From Phorcus lineatus (taxonomy: Eukaryota; Mollusca; Gastropoda; Trochida; Trochidae), in assembly GCA_921293015.1 (NCBI GenBank), contig OV121085.1, positions 25,495,911 through 25,559,910 of the forward strand: a DNA stretch of 64,000 bases. Reading direction: 5' to 3'. Below, piece by piece: positions 12,401-24,400 of this stretch (within the stretch, counting starts at the first letter, position 1; every line of letters starts with the position of its first letter). A program made the translations under genes and the position numbers. The notes under the pieces are model-generated. The model made no database searches. It was given only the letters and a program-made list of their open reading frames with translations, and was not told where the DNA came from.

Positions 12401-15400
12401 CTTGTATATAAGGCAACCCCCCTACTAGCACGTCTTGGAGGCAAGTCAACATGAAGCACGCGGCACGTTGAGAGATTTAGTTGCGGTAAGTTGATGTATC
12501 GGTAATTTTCAAAGTGAGTTGTAATACGTCAGTGTTTTGTAATAAGCATTTGTTTTATAAGGGATTGTTGTAAATTTACCATTATAAAAAAATACATACG
12601 TTTGTGCTGGTGTTTGTTCTATTTTTCACTAATTTTATGTCGTTTACTTCTCGGTACATCGCAAGACGCTATCACCAAACTACCATTACTATTACTTGTC
12701 ATATATTTTCATTGGCTAAAATTTATCAATCAGCGACTGCAATGTAAAAAAAATCAGAGGTACAATGTGACCGGTGAATAGTTTTGTTTTCGAAGTGTTT
12801 TAAATACTTGTTACAAGTAACATTTATCAAGACAAACTTTTCAATTACTGTTAAACGTATAAGTTTATGAACATAATAAACAAATGTTGAATAATACGCT
12901 TTTTTTTGGAAAAACATTAAAACAAGCTACAATTTTCATTTTTTTCTAAATATATTACATATCACGAGGCTCAATCTCATTTGTCACTGTTTCCTATGTG
13001 TATGATTGAATGTTTGTTGTATGTTGAATGTTGTAGAATCTCATTGTTTATGTCATATGACTTGAAACAATCACTTTATCGATCGATAAGCATGGCATTA
13101 TTGTTAGGTATTATAGATTTCCAAATATTTTTTAACTATCAATAGTAACAAAAAACAGTAATTATGTAATACTTATTAAAGTAAGTTTATTTCGTTATTT
13201 TGACAATGAGTTAACATCATGGCTTCTGGTTTGAATCTCGACTGTTCGTCTCCCTCAGCGGCAGATCGTCACCCAACTCCAGAATGTTTAGGTCTGATAC
13301 ATATACTGTTGTGGTATTTATATTTAGTGGTATCCTCCGTTGAGTAGCATAGCCATTAAGGGAGATAACTAACTGTACTTTGTACGTCACTAATAAACAT
13401 GGCTCCGCTCACAACGGCTCGTCATTATTGACTTCTCAAGATTAAGGCTCTAAATCCTAATACAACATGGTGTCAGAACCGGGATCTGGTGAGACAAGTT
13501 ACCAACTCTATATTAAGCTCAAGTTCTGAACTTTTTGACTGGTCATCACTTTCTGACGTTACTGTAACTGTCCTGTTCGAATCGTGCTGACAATCGTCCT
13601 TCTGCACAAATCACCAGTTGCTGTGCTCTACGGATAAGGCTCGTCGATCTATGAAAATTGTCCTGACGCACGGGTTAACAAGGTTACGCTCCCTTGTATT
13701 GGTAAATGGTCAGTGTTCATCATGAATAACTTGAAGCCACCGCCTCTGTTAAAATTATCTGGCAATGTTTCAGAAAATTTTAGAACATGGAAACAGGAAT
13801 TTGAGCTTTACAAAATTGCAAGTGGACTGGAAAAAAAGATGCAAAAGTAGTTGCATCTACATTCCTGCATGTTATAGGCAAAGAAGCTAGACTTGTTTAC
13901 AATACATTTGAATTTGCAAATGAAGATGACTGCGAGGATTGCAAGGAATTGATGCAGAAATTTGAAGATTATTGTAATCCCAGAAAGATTGTGACATTTG
14001 AAAGATATGTATTTGGAACAAGAAATCTACAAAGTGAGGAAAAGTTTGACTCTTTCTATACTGAAATTCGGAATAAAAGTGCCAGTTGTGAATTTGGAAA
14101 CCTTAGAGATTCACTGGTGAGGGATAGGATCATCATTGGAATTCAGAATGAATAACAAGGTCACGGCTTCTGAGGGAAGAAAATCTAACTCTAGGAAAAG
14201 CTTTAAACATATGTAGAACAGCTGAAGCTACAGATACTCAAGTAAAAAGTCTGCAAGTTGATAAAGCTGCCAGTGTTGGATATGTCAAGAAGAAAACTTC
14301 ATCTACTAAACAACAAAATCATGCTACATCCAAGCTGCCGGGAAGAGGTAAATCTCATGCTCCATATTCAAAACACCCCAAGGAAAGTTGTCCATTTTGT
14401 GGTAAAGAGAGACATGATAGAAAACGTGTATTGTGTAATAATTGCAGGAAACGTGGTCACTATGCCAGTGTATGCAAGTCACAGAAAGGTTATGTGAGAG
14501 CTATAGATGAGGATGATGATGATGATGATTGTTCCTATGATGAAGATGATTCACAAGAAACTCGTATTTCTTGGAACTATAAGCAGCAACACTCCAAAAC
14601 AGAAAAGTAGGCGCTACTTCAACTTTCAAGTGGAGGGCAAGCTTATCACCCTCAAAGCAGACACAGGGGCAGATGTCAGTTAGATATCTCAGGATATTTT
14701 CAACAAGGTATTCCCAGGAAGAGAGTTTCAAAGCCCAAGACATATTCTTCGAGAAATCCAGAATCAGTTGAAAGTGTTGGATGTTTCAACGCTACCATCA
14801 GATGGAGAGATAAAACTGTGAAAGAAACATTCTATGTTTTGACTGAGAGTAGTCGTTCACTATTGGAAGGTGAATATGACATAAAACGGGAGGCTGATGC
14901 ACAACCGTATGTCGTCGCAACACCAAGACGTGTGCCAATTCCTCTGTTGCCCAGAGTGAAAGACCAGCTAGAGAAACGAGTCAATGGGGATAATTTCTAA
15001 GGTTGACACTCCAACAGATTGGTGTGCACCAATGGTGGTAGTACCTAAAGCCAATGGAGATGTCAGGATTTGTGTTGATCTGAGAAGGTTGTCAGTTTTC
15101 AGGGAGAGACACACACTGCCAACAGTAGATCATACTCTCGGACAACTGAAAGATGCCAGAGTATTCTCAAAAATAGATGCAAATTCAGGATTTCACCAAG
15201 TGAAATTGACAGAACGGTCCCCATATTTGACAACATTCATGACACCATTTGGACGATATTGTTACAAGAGGTTACCTTTCAGAATTACTTCAGCCCTTCG
15301 GAATTACTTCAGTTCCTTGGCCAAACTGTTGGAACGGAGGGAATCAAGGCAAGTGAGGAAAAGGTTTCTGCTATCAAAAATCTCCCTGAACCTCAGAACA

Positions 15401-18400
15401 TTCCTGCTCTAAGACGGTTTTCTCGGGATAGTTAACCAGTAAGACAAGTTCCTTGTTAACCGTGCAGAGTTGACAACGCCACTCCGGGACCTTTAGTAGA
15501 TATAAAAGGGGGTTTCTGGGCCACGGGAAATTTTTAATGTATTTCTAATGTATGAAATACATTAAAAACCTACTTTTTAGACACACGTATTTTTAATGTA
15601 CTCCTTTTTAGACGCACATTTTTGTGGTATTGGGGTGACTAAGGGATCTGCTCAGTAAGAACTCGTGGTATTGGGGTGACTAAGGGATCTGCTCAGTAAG
15701 AAGGACTCGTGGTATTGGGGTGACTAAGGGATCTGCTCAGTAAGAAGGACTCGTGGTATTGGGGTGACCAGCAGATGGATGCATTCTCAAAGATCAAGCT
15801 AGCTGTCAGCAGTAGTGCAGTTCTAGCTATATACAACCCTAACCTACCAACGGAAGTAATAGCTGATGCCTCATCCTATGGACTAGGAGCTGTCTTGTGT
15901 CAACGCCACAATGAAGACTGGAAACCAGTTGCCTATGCACCTCGTTCTCTCTCAGATACAGAAACGAGATACGCCCAGATTGAGAAAGAAGCCCTTGCAC
16001 TCACATGGGCTTGCGAGAGATTCCAGGATAGGTCTTCAGTTTGTATTGGAAACCGACCATAAACCCCTTGTTCCACTTCTAGGTCTGAAAGATCTAGACA
16101 CTCTGCCTCCTAGAGTTCGTTTCAGGATGAGACTGATGAGGTTTGCGTATACCATCAACCATGTCCCAGGCCGTGAACTCTATACAGCAGACACCCTGTC
16201 TCGTGCACCCGAGATAGTCCAGTCCGACTCAAACCTAGAAGAAGAGGTAGAGGCCTTTGTTAGTAGCATTACCTTTCCTGCGTCAGACAAGAAACTGGAT
16301 GACATAAGACGTCATCAACAAGAGGATGACATTTGCCGACAAATTGTCCAGTACTGCAAGGAAGGATGGCCTGAACGACATCAGATGAAAGGGATAGTAT
16401 CACACTACTGGCCTTACAAGGCAGACATAACCGTCTGTGATGATCTTATTCTCTACTGTGAGAGAATTCTCATACCAGAGACCATGCGACCAAGCATTCT
16501 TGAACCACTCCATGAAGGTCATCAGGGCATCACAAAAACACGGGAGAGAGCAAAGCAATGTGTATGGTGGCCAAACCTGAGCAAACAAATCGGTGAATTT
16601 GTTTCAAAATGCCATGTGTGTTGTAAGAAGTCCGAAAATCACACCGAGCCTTTGCCCTCAGAAATGCCTGAACGTCCATGGAAAAAGGTTGCATTAGATT
16701 TGTTTGAACTCAACAAACAATCCTCCCACAGAAACTCCGATGTAGTCTGCCTGATGAAAATAAGGTGGTAGATCACCAGTCTTCCCGACATGAAGATACC
16801 CATGTTCACTTCAACAAACGCCATGCAGCACGACCCCTTCCGACACTGAGTAGGGGAGATGAGACCTGGATGTCAGACAGAGGTGAGAAAGCGACTGTTC
16901 TTGACAAACTGTCTCCGCGTTCATACATGGTGCAGACAGAATCAGGAAAATATCGTCGCAATAGAAAGGACTTGAATTTCCTGCCTGTACAGGATGACAT
17001 GAAGTCAGCGGCAACCCACAGTGACATTCCTGACTCCAGAGCACAAGGTCCCTTGCCTACTGATGAGGTGTACAGGACACGATCTGGCAGACCATCTAAA
17101 ACACCTGTCAGATTCGATGAACAGTTCTAGAGACAGGCATTGTTTGAGTGTTATTGTTAATGTTCCACAGTTTATGAAAAAATCAAATCAGTTTATTGAA
17201 GTTGAAATCATTGTTATAGGTGCTACAGTGATAGTTGACAAGGGTCAAATAAGTTTCTTTATAGGCACTATGGACTCTAAAAGTGCTCAATGTTTCAATT
17301 TCAGTTTGGACTTTAAACTTTAATAAGTGAGTGCTATTCCTACTCGAAAGGGACACGTTGTGGTATCTATGTTTAGTGGTATTCTCCGTTGAGTAACATA
17401 GCCATCACTTACATTGTACATCACTAATAATAATGGCTCTGCTCACAACGGCTCTTCATTATTGACTTCCCAAAATTAAGGCTCTAAAGCCTGATACAAC
17501 ATACACCTTGTATATAAGGCGACCCCCCCCCCCCCCCCCCCCCCCTCCGCGACCCCTCAATTTCTGGTATAAAAAACCTTGTCTTATACACTGTAATATA
17601 CGGTAAATAGAATAAATCATTTGACAAATGAAAAATGATTTTAAAAAAATCTTTTCTGTATAGGATGTCGTTATATTATTAGGACATATTATTTTGAATA
17701 CATGAGAGTGGGCTTGTTCCAGGTCCGCTGAAGCTATGGCCAGGAAGAAAGCTCTTGCTAACAAGAAGTATGACTTGACCAAATGGAAGTATGCTGAGCT
17801 CAGAGATGCTATAAACACTTCATGTGGTGAGTACATAGTTTAGGCTTAAAGCGTGTCATGCACGCTATGTAACTACTGATGTTGTACAAACTCCTGCTAC
17901 CGGTGAATGTACTTGTACCTGTTACCGTGACTGATATAAAACGTTATATGGCAGACCTGGAGCTGCTGGACTCGTGCCGTGAGGAGTTCCACCGTCGCCT
18001 CAAGGTGTACCACGCCTGGAAGTCCAAGAACAAGAAGCGCACTGAGAAGGACGACCAGCGCGCCCCAGAGGCCGTCATGCATAGTGGTGAGTGAGAAAGG
18101 CTTTATGCTGTGCAAGTTACAGCTCCCATGAGCACTGGAGACTGGTGTATAGAGTCTTCTTTAGCTCTCCTATATATAACAATTGTAGAACAAAGCGTGC
18201 ACTGCACTGTTATAAGGCTGTAAAGAAGACATTCTTTAACTATTATATATTAACGTAAATACAATGTGTGTGCACATTAACATCTGCTTTGAATATTGCT
18301 TAAGTTAATGGTCGTGTAGATGGATATATTCTGAATAACAAGGGCTGTAGCAACAGGTGTTGTCTAATCTAAGTCATTGATATCACCCTGTTCTCCTGCA

Positions 18401-21400
18401 CCGGCAGTAGCTTGTATATGATACACAGCACCTGGAAGAACCAGCAGTAGCTTGTATATGATACACAGCACCTGGAAGAGCTCTACCATGGCAGGGTCCT
18501 CGTCCAGAGGCTGGTGTAGTATTGAGCTCAATATGATTACACTTGTCTATATAGATCTGTCAGTCATATACCTTGTACTTTCAGCACCCGAACCTAAGAG
18601 CGGTGAGTCTTGTCTTCCTGCATGACTAACCCATGTAACTGTTTCTCTTCCACCATTCCTTACTCACATCCCACTCATAGTTACTCACTCTGACTTTTAG
18701 CTGATATTTCATCCGGCCATTTTGTTTTTTCCTACAATCATCTCTCATGTAAATGGTCTGTCCAATTCTTTCTTCAACGGATTTAGATACTGTTTAGCAC
18801 AACAGGCCTACAAGACTAAATTGGCTGATATTAACACAATGCTTGAATCATGTGTATACAAGACTTAGCAGACTACAAGTATAGATTGTGTATTGAGTCG
18901 AGGAGGTCTGTTAGAGGTGAGTTGAGTTGGGGTAATGTCCAGTCAGCTGGGTTGGTGTGAAGAGTACGAGTGTAACAGTTATATCCAACTATCGCAATAC
19001 TCATCTTTGCAACAGTTCTCTACTAAAGTGACACAGAGTATGTTTTATGATTTTTTCATTTTGCTCAAATAATACCCAAAAGACCTTGGTCCTTAGTAAA
19101 GTTCAAATAGCCTCCTTAATTAAACTTGCATCTTTATCTCTGAATTTACAAAATCACGATATTTTCCGGTTTTCAATGAAAATTTGGACTCAACAGTATA
19201 AATGTTTTAAAGTCAAAATTCTGAGCCCCATTTACATGTAAATTAGTTAAATTCACTACTGAACAATAACAACTCATATTGGTATTTTTGTCTGCCGTGA
19301 ATGTTTTCAAAATAATTTCGATCACAAAATACGACTGAAACCTGTTTATTGCTGCTATACTGAACAGATAAGCATCAGGATGCTGATATTCATAAACCAC
19401 GACTGCTCCTTGAAAGAATAACACCATTTATAAGGTTTGACATATTTGACTCCAACAACATACTCTGTGTCCCTTTAATAGGGAACATGAAACACTATCA
19501 ATACATCAATAGTAAGGTAAAGTATTTTTTCTCCTGGATAATTGTTACTAATGATGACTTGTACAAGTATTTCAATACTTGTAAATTTATTTGAATTCAT
19601 TTCACTTCTTAATGTTCAAGACATGAAATCTTCACTAAGAGTAGTGAACCCTGGTTGCATTGATGTGAAATGGCTGGAATCTGTTTCATCAATCAGATGT
19701 TCCATATAAAATCTTTATAAATCACAACTGAAATACATATGTGAATGGATCCAGAACTAGCGCAATAACAATTGCAATAGTGGGATGGCAATAATAGGTT
19801 GCAGTAGACTATGACTATGGCAATAGTAAAATTTGGTCAATAGTCACCCCTAGTGTAAAGGGCTGCAAGATTTGGTCAATAGTCACCCCTAGTGTAAAGG
19901 GCTGCAAGATTTGGTCAATAGTCACCCCTAGTGTAAAGGGCTGCAAGATTTGGTCACTAGTCACCCCTAGTGTAAAGGGCTGCAAGATTTGGTCACTAGT
20001 CACCCCTAGTGTAAAGGGCTGCAAGATTTGGTCACTAGTCACCCCTACCGTAAAGGGCTGCAAGATTTGGGGATTGTTGGTAGGAAACATTGTGCATTTC
20101 TCTTGTTGTTCAGTTAGTGTATTTGACTCAACAAAGTGGGAGATTGGTTTTCATCTGGCAAGTGATGTTTTCACCCAAGCAGGTTTGGCTCACAACACTA
20201 TGTTACATCTTGCCCCATTAAGGTTGGTTAAGGTAGAGGCTTTGTCTCAACAATTCCCTTGTCCCTTATCTGCACGTTTGGAAGGAAGGAATATATGAAT
20301 ACATACACTATGGAATGAATGCTAAGGTTATCTTTAAATGCGTTCTTTATCAATCATCAATGTCATAATCAATAGTTTCACAGAATTTTTCACAAGCTAA
20401 AGTAATTATTGATAAAGCCTTTGCTGCTATTTGATATTTATTGGCAATTTCACCATAATCATCGCTGATTGTTTTGGCTTACTTGCCATCACTTACAACT
20501 GCTTTTAAGTTGGAGAGGTTTGTTAAATGACTGAGGACCTGACATCATTATGGGGAGGGGGGGGGATGAGTTTGCACAAAATTTGTTGAAGTTCCTTAGA
20601 AAAACAACTTAAGATCTAATTGAAGTGTGAACAATATCTGGAAATTGATGTATTTCTTCTTGCTGTTGTTTTCAAAACTGTAAGTAAAATTGGTAAATAC
20701 ATAATGATTATACATAAGGGACTCTCTGTAACTTGCCACGTGCTACAGTTGTGCATCTGTAGAAACAGATATACACAAGGTACACTCTGCACCTTCTGTA
20801 ATACACTAACCACATGTTGCTGGCTACAGGGGAGCTGTCAGGAGGCCGGGAGCCCACGGCCAAAGAATGCTCGGAGCAGCGCTACTTTAAGATTCCCTTC
20901 TCTCGGCCAGCAGACGAATATCGGGAGGGGTCTGTTGAGAAGAAGCATGGATCCTGGCTTGCTCACTTTGATGGCAAGTTCATCGCTCGGCAGATGGAGA
21001 TCTACCCTGGCAAGCCACCGGTTCTCTTTGTTGGAGGTTAGTAGAATCCAGGACTAATGAGGTTTTTAATTTATAGATTTGGTGACCCTGTGGAACCCCA
21101 ATTTTCCTTCTCCATAGGCAAAATATCTTGAAAGCTAAAACTTTGTGCTCAGATTCTTAGTGATGTGGCAGCTGGTATGGTGACCCTGTTATCATTGATA
21201 AATTAAATTATAATTATAGATAGCCTGATGAGCTACAGAGCCAATGGCTCTTTTTTGTAATCTCTGCAAAAACAAAATTGTGGGGGGTATTAAAAGGGGC
21301 TCCGTTCGTCCATTACACATTGTGTCCGGCTCTTCTTACTTCAGAAATATGTAATGATGTATTTTGTAGCCATTCGTATTGAAACAAAAACATTATTTTT

Positions 21401-24400
21401 TCTTGGCACAAGTTTAAAACCTTAAGATTGAGTACAATGATACTAAGATTGTTGCACAATCCTCTTTTGTAGATGAATTCATTACCAATGATTTGCTTAG
21501 AACAGTTTTAAACTTAAATGTGAGTAATATTTAGGGTTCCTGAAAGAGTTCTATTTAATATCTCTCCCACTTTTCCCACTTTGAAGGAGAGATTGCCAGC
21601 GCTGTCTGCTTATTATTCCAGCCAAATGTAGTTGGTGGGGAATACTGAATTGGATTGTGTTATTATCACCAGTCCTGGTATCATTGCCAGACGATAATAA
21701 TAAAAAGGTGTAAGACCTAGTTTGATAAAACTTGTTATGTAACCAAACAGCTTGTGTAGATGTGCCTTTGTGGGTTTTTAACTTTATATGATTGCTATTT
21801 TTGGCGGTTTCCATGGCAAGTATCTTAATTATCATTTCTTTCTCGGATCAAAACTGAAAAAGAGTAAGACCAAGCTCAATTTAAGTTGGTAAGGGGATCA
21901 ATCTCCATGTTAAAAATCTTGTCGGGTTTTCTGTTTCTTTTGGTGGTTTTTTGTTGTTGTTGTTCTATAAAAAAGCCATGAAAATTTCAATTCCAAACAA
22001 TTATTTGCATTTATCAAAATGATTTGTATCAATTCAAATTTTTAACAATTTTCAAACTTTAGAAATATAACTTAAAGATTTATCGTAAAAGAAGGCATAG
22101 CATAGATCTACCCACATTGAGTATTTCAAAATGTTCCTGCTGTCTGCTCATTTGTTTTATTATTTGATCTATATCTCATGCAGTCATCTGTGAGCTACTC
22201 AAATCTCATTGTGCTACATGTACCTGTACTAGACCAGAAATGTTGTTTTTTTTCCCAAGGAGTGGTGGGAGGTTTGGTAATAAAAGGTGGGTGATGGGGC
22301 CCCAATGGAGGAAGATTTTGCGACAATAACCCTTTTTTTTTAAAAGGTAGCAAATACATTGTTTTACTTATTCTAACTTATCTAACAGCTTTATATTATA
22401 AGTTGCCATGTGTCCATAACTTTGATATGGAGATTTATTACCCACGTGTGACTTCGTAAAGGGGTTTCATAACAATCTGTTATGACACATATGTGTATAT
22501 GTGTCATAACACCTTCGAGTGATTTGATTGGCTGATACATGAGTTTTGACCTTACCAGTACTACTTTCATCAGCTATTTCCTAAGGGTGAAACGATTCAC
22601 CGATGTTCCGATGAATCTCGGTACTCCCAACACGATACGATACACGATACAAAAAAGTTGAAAATCGATTCGTCACGATTCGTTTCATCACACATAATCA
22701 CATATCAATCAAAAAGAAATCTTATTACCCGATTTTAGCAAGATTTCCCCTGTTTAACCTATTCACATATCAGAATTGATTACAGCGAAAGCTTAGTACT
22801 GCATTCTGTCGACCACGTTGTTTATTGTACCGGTGTTTAATGAAGTAGTTACTGATGAATTTAGGATGAGGTTAGTGGAGGTTGATTTAGAAATTCAAGG
22901 GTTATTTGCTAATAAAAAGTTAACACAACACTGTGACAACAGTATTTCAAAGATATATAGATCGTAGATATTAAAGCAATATTCATAACAAATACGAACT
23001 CTTGAAAACAAACCCTGATAAATAAAGAAATATTAGATCGATTTCTACAGGCGTCTATGAAATGCTAACACCGTCTCGGATGGAAATGTCAACATTCTCA
23101 ACATCGTGTTTGGGAATTATGTTAGAAAATAAATAATTGACAAATGGCTACATTCAAAGTTTCTTAATATTATCAATTAAACAATTTAAACGTTGAATTT
23201 ATTGAGTCAAAATTATCAAAAGAAATTAGTAAATTACATCACAGCGTGTTTACTTGCTAACACCGTTTCGGATGGAAATGTCAACAATTTCAACATCGTG
23301 TTTGGGAATTATGTTAGAAAATTAATAATTGACAAATGGCTACATTCAAAGTTTCTAAATGATATCAATTAAACAATTTAAACGTTGAATTTATTGAGTC
23401 TAAATTATCAAAAGAAATGAGTAAATATAACAGCACGGCGTGTTTAGTAACTTCGGCCAATCAGAATCGCCGTTGCACTAGTTTCGATTTTTCCAACCAA
23501 TGAAGAAATAAAGACATTAAGAAAAGCTTTGTTTTCCTTTATTCAGAAGAACATTCGGCGTAGATGTTAGTTTTATTGGCTTTAATTGCTGACATGTCCA
23601 AGTTTACTAGTTTAGTAGTTTTTAAGGCTGTATCGAGATATGTATCGTATCGTAGCAAAAGTATCGAGATATGTATCGTATCGTGGCTCTCCTGTATCGT
23701 TGCACCCCTACTATTTCCTTCATGATTTCCATTCATAAGTTTTCGTTCCTAAGCACACGAAAAACAAGAATTTTCATAATGTAATCGAATAAAATTTATT
23801 TTTCATTGTGGTTACAAGCAAAGCTTTTCTTTCCTTTAATAACTGAAATGTCCGTAAATAAATAGAAAAATGATACAATCTAAATAAGTAAAAAAATTCG
23901 TCTGCTAGGTCTATGGGAACTCATGTAAACAAAGATGGCCCGTAAAAATCAATGATTTGGTCGAAAATCGATGGAAAAGTTAATGGACGAGTTGTGAATC
24001 TTATTCGGCCTTTGAACACTTTCAGCATATATGTTGTCAAGATTTCTCAGGGGGAAAAGCATGTTCCTAGATATAGACTTACTGTTTAGCCATTGCCATT
24101 GTCGACATCCGCCAAGCGTCGCCGTATTGTTTACAGTGACTTGTCCTCTGATGAAGAATAGTTGGAAATTAATGAAAAGCTTCTTTACTAGTTGACAGTT
24201 TTTAAGACATAAATTTCAATGTTATTCCCTATTGAGGCCAAATGTTAGGTGTGCCATTCAAAACGTGTCTTGTTAATCCGTTGTTTCCGAACAGTTCTCC
24301 ACGTCCAACTTGCCTTGAGTGACGGCCGACTGACGTTGAGCCGAGATTTAGGTCACATTTTTCAGTTAAAAATGTTGACAGTTTTCGCATGTTTATACTT

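Larger units (their letters stand above)
13307..17501 (+). mobile_element. Ty3-type LTR retrotransposon, degraded, nested
   Basis: Direct repeats 13307-13467 and 17356-17501 share most bases (TTTAGTGGTAT, CTCACAACGGCTC, end TACAACA). A primer-binding-like TGGTGTCAGAACC follows the left LTR and a purine run (GAAAGGGACAC) precedes the right. Between them, in Ty3 order: gag, zinc knuckle, protease, RT, RNase H, integrase. Frameshifts, stops and deletions throughout make it inactive. Terminal duplications are unclear (possibly ATAC). Confidence 0.9.
12317..17603. mobile_element. TA-flanked TIR DNA transposon shell enclosing a retrotransposon
   Basis: The left end CTGTATATTACAATGTATAA (12317 on) matches the reverse complement of the right end CCGTATATTACAGTGTATAA (17603 back), each flanked by TA. 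Subterminal TATAAGG(C)GACCCC iterons occur at 12333, 12350 and 12409 and again at 17515, where a C-tract has expanded. No transposase frame is seen between the ends and the inner retrotransposon. A pogo/Tigger-like (IS630) affiliation is a guess from the TA target and end sequence. The insertion makes up almost all of the intron between exons p and q. Confidence 0.7.

Noticed and set aside
19815..20090. Minus-strand frame with repeated [11 protein letters not shown]
   Set aside because: It comes from the 39-bp repeat (a multiple of three keeps the frame open); no other sign of coding.
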